Shown here in pieces: positions 1 through 4,806 of a stretch of 6,529 nt of DNA (its first letter is position 1; each line of letters starts with the position of its first letter). The stretch lies in NCBI GenBank assembly GCA_003162495.1, contig PMOF01000043.1:1-6529 (forward strand), read 5' to 3'. The notes beneath the pieces were generated by a model. That model did no database searches. It was not told the origin of the DNA and saw nothing but the letters and a program-made list of their open reading frames with translations. A program made the position numbers and the translations under genes. Source of the DNA: Acidobacteriaceae bacterium (GTDB taxonomy: Bacteria > Acidobacteriota > Terriglobia > Terriglobales > Acidobacteriaceae).

Positions 1-411
1 TCCGATTCGCTCGCCGGTCGCCGGCTCATCGTTTGGATGCTCGCTGCATTCGCCGGCCTGGCTCTGCTGCTCGCCATGGTCGGCATCTATGGCCTCATCA
101 GCTATGTCACCGCCAATCGCACCAATGAAATCGGCATTCGCATGGCTCTGGGCGCGCACCGCGGCCATGTCGTCCAGCTTGTTTTAAAAAGCGCTTTGGG
201 ATGGGTGCTGGCAGGCCTGTCGGCGGGCATCGTGTTGTCCATTGCCGCAACCATTCTGCTGCGTCACGTCTTTGCGGTCTTCGGCGGCGGTATAGCTCTA
301 TCGCTTGCTGCTGCAGGCACTCTTCTCTTCGTGGTTGGCGCACTCGCAACCGTGATCCCCGCGCGCCGCGCCGCTTCCATCGACCCCATGCAGGCCCTGC
401 GCACCGAATGA
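1..411 (+). CDS. FtsX/MacB-like ABC transporter permease, C-terminal part (5' truncated by window)
   Basis: The reading frame is open from the first base and ends at TGA 409-411, leaving the last 136 residues of a larger membrane protein. Visible in order: a hydrophobic helix (about residues 11-36), the family signature EIGIRMALGA (43-52) just after it, a second hydrophobic stretch (about 64-87), a third (about 98-118), and the terminal PARRAASIDPMQALR (120-134). This is the standard end of FtsX-domain permeases of the MacB type, where DP-x-x-ALR closes the protein. In Acidobacteriota such C-termini often belong to duplicated orphan permeases of about 800 residues that carry two MacB_PCD/FtsX modules. 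The missing N-terminal part would decide between that and an ordinary MacB/LolC-like permease. The transported substrate cannot be read from this part. The next gene starts 51 bases downstream on the same strand. Confidence 0.9.
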   Translation, partial: SDSLAGRRLIVWMLAAFAGLALLLAMVGIYGLISYVTANRTNEIGIRMALGAHRGHVVQLVLKSALGWVLAGLSAGIVLSIAATILLRHVFAVFGGGIALSLAAAGTLLFVVGALATVIPARRAASIDPMQALRTE

Positions 412-450
412 TCCGAAACCGCGCCCGCCCGGATGCTACACTCCGGCTTT

Positions 451-455
451 AGGGA
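451..455 (+). promoter_or_regulatory. Shine-Dalgarno site of the ICMT-like gene
   Basis: AGGGA lies 7 bases before ATG 463. It supports that codon over the in-frame ATG at 433, which would add ten residues with no membrane or family character and has no good site in front of it. Confidence 0.5.
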
Positions 456-462
456 TCGGTCA

Positions 463-1236
463 ATGAGCGCAAGCGCACTCTTATTCCGTTACCGCATGGC
501 CATCAACACGGTCGTCATTGTCCTGGGTTTCTGGGCGCCCTGGATCGACTATCTGGGCATCGGCCACCGCATCTCGCTGCTCGAGTGGCTCGCCCTCGAA
601 CTCAGCCGCGCCGGCCTGCTCCGCTTTACGGTCGCCGCGCCCGCAGTCATCGTCCTCGCCGCTCTCATCGCCGCCATTGGGGCCCTTTTTCGCATCTGGG
701 GAACGGCGTGGCTGGGACCCGCAACGGTCCTGAACAGTCAAATGCAGGCGGGCATCATCATCGCCGACGGCCCTTATCGCTACGTCCGCAATCCACTCTA
801 TCTGGGCCTGTGGTGCATGGTGCTTGCCCTGGCCATCATCATGCCGCCCACCGGCGCGCTCTTTACTATTGTTGTCATCACGGCCTTCATATGGGCGCTG
901 ATCCGTGGCGAAGAAGCCTTTCTCACTGCGCAGCTTGGCGAGCCCTACCGCGTCTATCTCACCGCAGTCCCGCGCCTCTTCCCCAGCCTTCGCACCGGCC
1001 TGCAACCCACCGGGCGCAAACCCCACTGGCTGCGCGCCCTGCTCGCCGAGCCCGTCCCCATCGGCGTCTTCCTGGCTCTGGCCGTCTTCTCGTGGACTTA
1101 CAACAGCCAGCTCATGGCCCGCATCATCTTCGTCAGTCTAGGCGTCTCTCTCATCATGCGCGCCTTCCTGCCCGGAACGCCGCAATCCACCCTCGATCCG
1201 GAAAAAGACCGCACCACCACGAGCCTTTCATCGTGA
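463..1236 (+). CDS. isoprenylcysteine carboxyl methyltransferase (ICMT/PEMT)-family membrane protein
   Basis: A 257-residue integral membrane protein. Hydrophobic helices are visible at about residues 11-30, 55-77, 116-127, 131-147, 199-213 and 219-235. The family signature is GPYRYVRNPLYLG (103-115), followed after two helices by an acidic pair (E150, E151) and the closing PYRVYLTAVPRLFP (161-174). In the ICMT/PEMT fold these parts bind S-adenosylmethionine at the membrane face. The family includes isoprenylcysteine O-methyltransferases and phospholipid N-methyltransferases, but bacterial members of this kind mostly have no known substrate, so no specific reaction is assigned. After residue 174 there is an extra C-terminal part of about 80 residues with two more helices, longer than minimal members. 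The start at ATG 463 is chosen from the Shine-Dalgarno site. The stop codon and last residues lie inside a dispersed repeat (1228-1267), so the present C-terminus may be secondarily formed. Confidence 0.83.
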   Translation: MSASALLFRYRMAINTVVIVLGFWAPWIDYLGIGHRISLLEWLALELSRAGLLRFTVAAPAVIVLAALIAAIGALFRIWGTAWLGPATVLNSQMQAGIIIADGPYRYVRNPLYLGLWCMVLALAIIMPPTGALFTIVVITAFIWALIRGEEAFLTAQLGEPYRVYLTAVPRLFPSLRTGLQPTGRKPHWLRALLAEPVPIGVFLALAVFSWTYNSQLMARIIFVSLGVSLIMRAFLPGTPQSTLDPEKDRTTTSLSS

Positions 1237-1267
1237 GCGAGCGCAGCGAGTCATAGAATCCGTGGTT
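1228..1267 (+). repeat. dispersed intergenic repeat, copy 1
   Basis: The segment starting TCATCGTGAGCGA aligns with TCATCCTGAGCGA at 3396-3408 (12 of 13 identical). The similarity continues, with gaps, through AGCGAGTC...AGAATCCGTGGTT against AGCGGAGTC...AGGACCTGCGGTT. The TGA stop of the upstream gene (1234-1236) lies inside it. Similar TCATYCTGAGCGAAGC...GTCGAAG units are, from memory, scattered between genes in acidobacterial and some other genomes. A T-run (1269-1274) follows, but I see no stable stem that would make it an intrinsic terminator. Confidence 0.5.
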
Positions 1268-1308
1268 ATTTTTTCAATTGAACGTCCCGGCTTCCTGGTT
1301 CGCCGCAA

Positions 1309-1749
1309 TCACTTTCCCGCGTCGGCCATCTTGCCGCCGCCCATTTTGCTCAAGTGCGTCCATCCAAAACCCGCCGGATACTTGAGCCCATAGCCCAGCA
1401 ACCGGTCCACGCCAATGTGGTTGATCCAGATCAACGCAATCGGCACCGCCGCGGGACTCCGCAGCAACAGCCCAGCCAGCGCCAGCGTCGCCGGAGTTAC
1501 ATAGGAATGGATCGCGTTGTAGATGCGGGCGCCCCAGCAGGAATCAATCACATAGCCCAGCATGCTCAGGTCCGGCGTCAGCCACAGCGTCAGAAACACC
1601 CACCAGCTTGCCCCGCTGCGCGCATACAGCACCGCAGACAGCGCAGCCGCAGCCAATCCCTCAAGCCGCAGCAGCATCAGAACCGGAGCTGCCACCGCGG
1701 GAGCCGTTTGCGAATTTCTGGAGTCCGCCGTTGTGAGCGTGGTTGCCAT
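1309..1749 (-). CDS. DUF4260 family small membrane protein
   Basis: A 146-residue protein of unknown function that I recognise as DUF4260 from its conserved blocks: LRLEG (27-31), the SWW pair (48-50), TPDLSMLGY (58-66), RIYNAIHSYVTP (75-86), and WINHIGVDRLLGYGLKYP (108-125) with THL at 131-133. About four hydrophobic segments are visible (roughly 22-42, 48-66, 84-97, 100-113), so it should sit in the cytoplasmic membrane. The polar first 20 residues are longer than in compact members, and the true start could be later, but no in-frame ATG follows before the family block. No strong Shine-Dalgarno site precedes ATG 1747-1749. It lies tail-to-tail with the ICMT-like gene, and the HU gene upstream on the same strand is closed by a terminator, so it is probably transcribed alone. 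The conserved His and Asp residues could suggest an enzyme, but that is a guess. Confidence 0.85.
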   Translation of the reverse strand: MATTLTTADSRNSQTAPAVAAPVLMLLRLEGLAAAALSAVLYARSGASWWVFLTLWLTPDLSMLGYVIDSCWGARIYNAIHSYVTPATLALAGLLLRSPAAVPIALIWINHIGVDRLLGYGLKYPAGFGWTHLSKMGGGKMADAGK

Positions 1750-1840
1750 ACAACATGGGATGACTCATCTCGGCAAGCGGATCAAGTAATTCTGTCGCCC
1801 CGATCCTTCCTGTTACATGGCTCCCTATCCCGGCACACAG

Positions 1841-1871
1841 AAAAAGGGGAAGAGCCGAAGCTCTCCCCCTT
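1841..1871 (-). terminator. intrinsic terminator of the HU gene
   Basis: On the - strand a 12-bp stem (arms 1860-1871 and 1844-1855, one A-C mismatch) closes a TTCG tetraloop (1856-1859), and the second arm runs into TTTTT (1845-1841). It begins 20 bases after the HU stop codon. The + strand side has no T-run, so it acts in one direction only and insulates the DUF4260 gene from HU transcription. Confidence 0.88.
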
Positions 1872-1891
1872 CCTGTCCACAGTCGGAAATA

Positions 1892-2188
1892 TTATTTCTT
1901 GGCTGGGGCGATCACGTCCTTGGCAGCCTTGGCTACGCGGAACTTGACCACAGTCTTGGCCTTGATCTTGATGGCCTCGCCGGTCTGCGGGTTGCGGCCG
2001 ATCCGGGCCTTGCGCTCCGCCTTTACCAGGCGGCCAATGCCGGGGATCACGAAGACGCCGTTCTTCTTGGTTTCCTTGAGGGCGGTCTCCGCCAGCAGAT
2101 CCAGGAAGGCTGCGACTTGCTTGTTGGTGAGTTCCAATTTCTCGGCCAGGTGCCGTGTCAGGGCGGTCTTGGTCAGTCCAGTTGCCAT
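1892..2188 (-). CDS. HU-family DNA-binding protein
   Basis: A 98-residue histone-like protein that should bend and compact DNA in the nucleoid as a dimer. The N-terminal helical part (about 5-43) has the usual LTKTAL...AEKLELT pattern. It is followed by VIPGIGRLVKAERKARIGRN and the HU/IHF signature GRNPQTGE (64-71), with P67 of the RNP tip that intercalates into DNA. The C-terminal helix ends in APAKK. It is about 8 residues longer than E. coli HU, from short additions at both ends and one in the central loop. The start is secure: AAGGAG (2197-2202) stands 8 bases before ATG 2186-2188. It is monocistronic, with its own terminator and a long upstream non-coding region. Whether it forms homodimers or pairs with a second HU, and whether it is closer to HU or IHF, cannot be told from this sequence alone. 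Confidence 0.95.
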   Translation of the reverse strand: MATGLTKTALTRHLAEKLELTNKQVAAFLDLLAETALKETKKNGVFVIPGIGRLVKAERKARIGRNPQTGEAIKIKAKTVVKFRVAKAAKDVIAPAKK

Positions 2189-2315
2189 GTGGTGTTCTCC
2201 TTATGGGCGAGCCCTTGGGGCTGCCGATGTTTCCCGGGCTTCTTTTCGCGAAATGCGTTCCGCATGGAGGGGAGTGCGACCGGGACAACGCCTGCACAAA
2301 TCCCCTTTATTCATG

Positions 2316-2333
2316 CGGGTTCTTCAGAACCCG
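2316..2333 (-). promoter_or_regulatory. perfect 18-base dyad in the HU leader (operator or RNA hairpin)
   Basis: CGGGTTCT and its exact complement AGAACCCG are separated by two bases. As RNA from the - strand this is a 7-bp stem with a UGAA tetraloop. It would lie within about the first 20 transcribed bases if the proposed promoter is right, which is compatible with either a repressor site or a 5' stabilising hairpin. There is no T-run, so it is not a simple terminator. Confidence 0.45.
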
Positions 2334-2342
2334 TCGTTGGTT

Positions 2343-2372
2343 ACAATGCGACTTCGGGCGGGGCAAAGTCAA
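2343..2372 (-). promoter_or_regulatory. candidate sigma70-type promoter for the HU gene
   Basis: On the - strand TTGACT (2367-2372) is followed after 18 bases by CATTGT (2343-2348). The -35 box matches five of six consensus positions; the -10 box only three. The AT-rich DNA immediately upstream could act as an UP element. The site is chosen by eye, and transcription could start elsewhere in this long region. Confidence 0.35.
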
Positions 2373-2390
2373 TCAAAAAACCGCGTTTTC

Positions 2391-2412
2391 CACAAATTTC
2401 TTGGGATTTGTG
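2391..2412. repeat. inverted repeat CACAAAT-N8-ATTTGTG upstream of the HU promoter
   Basis: Perfect 7-base arms (2391-2397 and 2406-2412) flank 8 bases, a size and symmetry common for dimeric regulator sites. The right arm belongs to an 11-base word, GCACAAATCCC on the - strand (2403-2413), that recurs exactly on the + strand at 2294-2304, on the other side of the proposed promoter. Confidence 0.5.
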
Positions 2413-2415
2413 CTG

Positions 2416-2443
2416 AAAATGCCCATTTTTACCTGATTTTACC
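2416..2443. repeat. AT-rich dyad and 10-base-spaced direct repeat upstream of HU
   Basis: AAAATG-CC-CATTTT (2416-2429) is a perfect dyad. It overlaps the first of two identical TTTTACC words (2427-2433 and 2437-2443) whose starts are exactly 10 bases apart, so they face the same side of the helix. This may be protein-binding or intrinsically curved DNA. Confidence 0.35.
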
Positions 2444-2543
2444 CCTGTTTCAGCGGTTTTAATCCCGGCATAGTTCCGCGTAATACGGATCTTGCCGGCC
2501 TCGCGCTTCAATTTCGCGGAAGCCCAGGCCTTCCCGAAGCTGT

Positions 2544-3293
2544 CTAATGCAGCCCGAAGAGCACCTTCTTTTTCGGCGCAAGCGAAGCCGCGATCGGCGT
2601 GTTCAGCGCATCCACCAGCGGCGCCAGCAGTTTGAAATGTCTGATCAGCGTCGCTGCAAAATTCGTCTTCAGCGCCGCATCCGCCGGCAGCGTGGTGCTC
2701 AAACCCCACTGCTTGCATTTAATCAGGTCCATTGCCGGATGCTCGCACGGAAACCCCTTCGGCGGCCGCGTCAGAGCATCTCCTTCAAACTCCTTGAATG
2801 TCTTCCGCACCGCCGGCCGCTCCAGCACCTTCCGGAAGGCCGCGTGATTCTTGAGCAGCCAATGCCGAATCGCCGCCAGTTGCTCCTTCTCCGGCATATA
2901 CGATCCCGCGGCAATCACCACTCCCTTCGGGCTAACCTGGAAATAATAACCCGCGCCCGAGGTCTTCTCCATCCCCATGTGACTCCACCACGCCGCCACA
3001 TGCGTCTTGTAGGGCAGCTTGTTGTTGCTGAATCGCGTATCGCGATAGATGCGAAACAGGCTCTTCTCCGCCGGCCGCACATGATTCGGCGCAAAATCCA
3101 TCATCGCGTCCGTCACCTTGCGAATAATCGCCAGCATCGGCTCCTTCAATTCAGCTTCGTAAACAGTCTTCCGCTCGTTGAACCATACGCGGTCATTGTG
3201 CTTTTCCAGTCCGCGCAGAAACTTCAGCGCCTCGGGGCGCAGATGCGCAGGCACAGACGCAGCAACAGTCGCTCTGTTTGCTTTGGAAACCAT
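2544..3293 (-). CDS. DUF2461 / TIGR02453 family protein
   Basis: A 249-residue soluble protein of a conserved family with no established function. Recognisable family parts are HNDRVWFNERKTVYE (32-46), RIYRDTRFSNNKLPYKTH (81-98) followed by AAWW, AGYYFQVSPKGVVIAAGSY (114-132), and PPKGFPCEHPAMDLIKCKQW (177-196). The length fits the usual 210-240 plus a short, variable N-terminal tail. The ATG at 3291-3293 is chosen because the frame upstream of it (to a TTG at 3341, including an ATG at 3333-3335) adds only 14 to 16 residues without family character. None of these starts has a clear Shine-Dalgarno site, so the start is uncertain. No signal peptide or membrane segment is seen. It stands alone between two long non-coding stretches. 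Confidence 0.87.
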   Translation of the reverse strand: MVSKANRATVAASVPAHLRPEALKFLRGLEKHNDRVWFNERKTVYEAELKEPMLAIIRKVTDAMMDFAPNHVRPAEKSLFRIYRDTRFSNNKLPYKTHVAAWWSHMGMEKTSGAGYYFQVSPKGVVIAAGSYMPEKEQLAAIRHWLLKNHAAFRKVLERPAVRKTFKEFEGDALTRPPKGFPCEHPAMDLIKCKQWGLSTTLPADAALKTNFAATLIRHFKLLAPLVDALNTPIAASLAPKKKVLFGLH

Positions 3294-3351
3294 GGCAATG
3301 AAAAGTGTAACGCGAACGCCGCCACTGCCGCACATGCGCAATTCTGATGCA

Positions 3352-3381
3352 TCGATAAGGACGGGGTCAGCGGTTTATCAA
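3352..3381 (-). promoter_or_regulatory. weak promoter candidate for the DUF2461 gene
   Basis: On the - strand TTGATA (3376-3381) is followed after 18 bases by TATCGA (3352-3357). The -35 box is good, the -10 box poor (three of six). It would give a leader of about 50 bases before ATG 3293. Confidence 0.25.
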
Positions 3382-3394
3382 TTTAAACCGAGCT

Positions 3395-3444
3395 GTCATC
3401 CTGAGCGAAGCGTACTTCAGCGGAGTCGAAGGACCTGCGGTTGC
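3395..3444 (+). repeat. dispersed intergenic repeat, copy 2
   Basis: The segment starts GTCATCCTGAGCGAAGCG, continues through AGCGGAGTCGAAGGACCTG and ends CGGTTGC. It resembles 1228-1267 and carries an additional short TACTTC-type insert in the middle. The translation of such elements (CHPERS... on the + strand) is a familiar false protein in acidobacterial annotations, which supports a non-coding dispersed repeat rather than a gene. Confidence 0.65.
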
Positions 3445-3511
3445 TTCTGTGTTTCTTAATTGCCGCGGACTCAATTTGCAATAATTCGGCTGGGTCGTTA
3501 CGATCGGCGAC

Positions 3512-3608
3512 CTAGCTCTCATCAACCCGGCTGGCCACATTCCAATCATGCCCTTGCGGATCGACAATCCGCGCCATCTGATTCCCCAGAACTGTTCTGG
3601 ATTCGACG
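3512..3608 (-). pseudogene. C-terminal remnant of a glyoxalase/VOC (PhnB-like) gene
   Basis: The - strand frame ending at TAG 3512-3514 reads ...TVLGNQMARIVDPQGHDWNVA and then SRVDES. This matches the pattern that closes PhnB-like vicinal-oxygen-chelate proteins (GDR-x-x-x-(V/L)-x-DP-x-GH-x-W-x-(I/V)-A-x-(H/R)-V-x-(D/E)). Only about 30 residues exist: upstream the frame runs into the thioredoxin gene's 3' end and stops at TGA 3635-3637, so the rest of the roughly 140-residue domain is absent and there is no start. After the TAG the same frame stays open for 42 codons to TAA 3383-3385, through repeat copy 2, with no recognisable protein. The stub suggests that the junction just after the thioredoxin stop (3609-3611) is an old rearrangement point. 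The match is from memory of the family and short, so chance similarity is possible. Confidence 0.45.
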
Positions 3609-4040
3609 CTACGCGGCGTTGGTGAGCCAGCTCTTCATGGTGTTTGCGTCCACCAGGCCGGCCTGCTGAAAGTGCAGACGCCCGCCGGTAAATACGGCGA
3701 AGTTGGGGATGCCCTGGACCTTATAGCGTGCTGCAAGCTCCGGGAACTTCTCAGTATCTACCTTGAGCACAACGGCGCGGCCGCCAAGATCGCGCGCCAC
3801 CTGCGCGACGTGCGGCGCAGCCATGCGGCAGGGTCCGCACCAGGCAGCCCAGAAATCCACCAGCACCGGAACCTTGCTGTCGCGAATGATCTCGTCAAAC
3901 TCCTCCGTGCCCACGGCAAGCGGGTCGGCGATGGCAGGCAGGGCGGCTTTGCACGCGCCGCATCTGCCTGTGTCGGCCAGGTGCTTTGCAGGTATTCGAT
4001 TCGGTTTTCCGCAGGACGGACACTTTCGGACGATGGCCAT
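3609..4040 (-). CDS. trxC: thioredoxin 2-type (TrxC) protein with N-terminal zinc ribbon
   Basis: A 143-residue cytoplasmic disulfide reductase. The N-terminal module has four cysteines in two CxxC pairs (C7/C10 and C27/C30), the zinc-binding arrangement of thioredoxin 2, which in E. coli releases zinc on oxidation. The thioredoxin domain follows: VDFWAAWCGPC (61-71) with redox cysteines C68 and C71, and the cis-proline in QGIPNF (P112). The length is close to that of E. coli TrxC (139). The start is supported by GGAG (4049-4052) 8 bases before ATG 4038-4040. It lies 45 bases after ruvA on the same strand with no terminator between, so cotranscription is likely. No reductase gene is seen nearby; electrons would come from a thioredoxin reductase encoded elsewhere. 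Immediately after the stop is a VOC-type gene stub. Confidence 0.93.
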   Translation of the reverse strand: MAIVRKCPSCGKPNRIPAKHLADTGRCGACKAALPAIADPLAVGTEEFDEIIRDSKVPVLVDFWAAWCGPCRMAAPHVAQVARDLGGRAVVLKVDTEKFPELAARYKVQGIPNFAVFTGGRLHFQQAGLVDANTMKSWLTNAA

Positions 4041-4085
4041 TTAAGACACTCCGGTAAATCAGATGCGGCAAGTTGGCTTTTGGCT

Positions 4086-4676
4086 CTATCGAATCAGCTT
4101 CAACGCCCCGCGGAACAGCCCATCGAAATCCGCGCCCAGCGCCGCATCTTTCGCCACCGCCTGCTCAATCGCCTTTTCCGCCGCAGGCCGCTGATAGCCA
4201 AGATTCACCAGCGCTGAAAGCACATCCTCGGCCGCCGGCCCCTGCACGCTCGACCGCACCGGCGCAGCCGCAAAATCATCCAGCTTGTCTTTCAGCTCCA
4301 CCACAAGGCGCTCCGCCAGCTTCTTGCCCACGCCGGGAATCCGCACCAGTTGCGCATGATCTTGTCCGCGAATCGCCTGCACCGTCCGCTCCAGAGACAG
4401 CCCGCTCAGCATCTTGATGGCCAGCTTCGGCCCCACGCCGCTGACGGTGATGAGCCGCTCAAACAGCCGCTTCTCCTCGCGATCGAGAAATCCGAACAGC
4501 GCAATCTGATCCTCGCTCACCTGGGTGTGAATGTGCAGCGCCGCCTCAGCGCCCATGCTCGGCAGCGCCGTGAACGTAGGCACCGAGATGGTCACGTCAT
4601 ACCCCACCCCGCCCGCCTCCACAATGGCCTGACCAGGTTGTTTGAAAATCAGCTTTCCCCGCAGATGAGCGATCAT
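4086..4676 (-). CDS. ruvA: Holliday junction branch migration protein RuvA
   Basis: A 196-residue protein that binds four-way DNA junctions as a tetramer, loads the RuvB helicase ring and positions RuvC. The three RuvA domains are present: an N-terminal OB fold (1-63) with GGVGYDV (22-28) and the acidic pin E55-D56 at the same numbering as in E. coli; a middle domain with two helix-hairpin-helix motifs, SGVGPKLA (79-86) and PGVGKKLA (114-121), which contact DNA backbone phosphates; then a linker and the RuvB-binding domain III (about 149-196, with ALVNLGYQ). The length is slightly short of E. coli's 203, the difference being in the linker. A purine-rich GGAAAGGG precedes ATG 4674-4676. Neither ruvB nor ruvC is next to it here; instead kbl lies upstream and trx downstream. 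Confidence 0.97.
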   Translation of the reverse strand: MIAHLRGKLIFKQPGQAIVEAGGVGYDVTISVPTFTALPSMGAEAALHIHTQVSEDQIALFGFLDREEKRLFERLITVSGVGPKLAIKMLSGLSLERTVQAIRGQDHAQLVRIPGVGKKLAERLVVELKDKLDDFAAAPVRSSVQGPAAEDVLSALVNLGYQRPAAEKAIEQAVAKDAALGADFDGLFRGALKLIR

Positions 4677-4721
4677 TCAGCCCTTTCCATTCAAAACGTA
4701 TTCATCATCCAGCCTTGAAAG

Positions 4722-4741
4722 GGCACGGCTTGAGCCGTGCC
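4722..4741. repeat. perfect palindrome GGCACGGCT-TG-AGCCGTGCC between kbl and ruvA
   Basis: 9-base complementary arms with a 2-base centre. In RNA of the kbl-ruvA direction the stem is followed by CTTTC, too weak for a standard terminator. Elements with this GGCACGGCT...AGCCGTGCC core next to a GGGCTTTAGCCCC unit are, as I recall, common between acidobacterial genes, so I read it as one copy of a dispersed palindromic repeat. Confidence 0.6.
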
Positions 4742-4758
4742 GCTGACACGCAAAACAA

Positions 4759-4793
4759 CGCCGGGCTTTAGCCCCTGAGGAAAGTTCCCGGCG
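4759..4793 (-). repeat. nested inverted repeat downstream of kbl, possible weak terminator
   Basis: Outer arms CGCCGGG (4759-4765) and CCCGGCG (4787-4793) enclose an inner dyad GGGCT-TT-AGCCC (4763-4774). The two share GGG and so are mutually exclusive stems. On the - strand the outer stem is followed by TTGTTTT, which could end kbl transcripts. It starts 14 bases after the kbl stop codon. Confidence 0.45.
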
Positions 4794-4806
4794 CACTTTA
4801 GACCAG

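Larger units (their letters stand above)
2189..2543 (-). other. gene-free control region upstream of HU
   Basis: About 355 bases with no convincing coding sequence; the reading frames crossing it show no recognisable protein. The part nearest HU (2189-2336) would be a roughly 148-base leader if the promoter proposed at 2343-2372 is used. It carries TTTCGCGAAA (2244-2253), a small stem ATGCG/CGCAT (2253-2265) and an 18-base dyad (2316-2333). The part beyond the promoter (2373-2450) is markedly more AT-rich than its surroundings and carries further dyads and direct repeats. The last part (2451-2543), next to the DUF2461 stop codon, shows nothing I can name and no obvious terminator. Confidence 0.6.

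Noticed and set aside
585..1256. A 223-codon + strand frame overlapping the ICMT-like gene
   Set aside because: Arg/His/Pro-rich out-of-frame translation; the membrane segments and the GPYRYVRNPLYLG signature are in the other frame.
1841..1871. The HU terminator hairpin as a bidirectional terminator
   Set aside because: On the + strand the stem is followed by CCTGTCC without a T-run, and no + strand gene ends nearby.
2547..3347. A 266-codon open frame on the + strand, antisense to the DUF2461 gene
   Set aside because: Same shadow pattern (strings of Arg and Leu, no domains); the opposite strand carries clear DUF2461 motifs.
3178..3459. A small + strand frame ending in a CHPERS-type peptide
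   Set aside because: It is the translation of the dispersed repeat joined to antisense of the DUF2461 gene start, a well-known false gene type.
3556..3600. Stems GCGGAT/ATCCGC (3556-3572) and CCAGAAC/GTTCTGG (3586-3600) as a terminator for trx
   Set aside because: Neither is followed by a T-run and both lie inside the VOC-like stub, where they are more simply explained as former coding sequence; a Rho-dependent role cannot be excluded.
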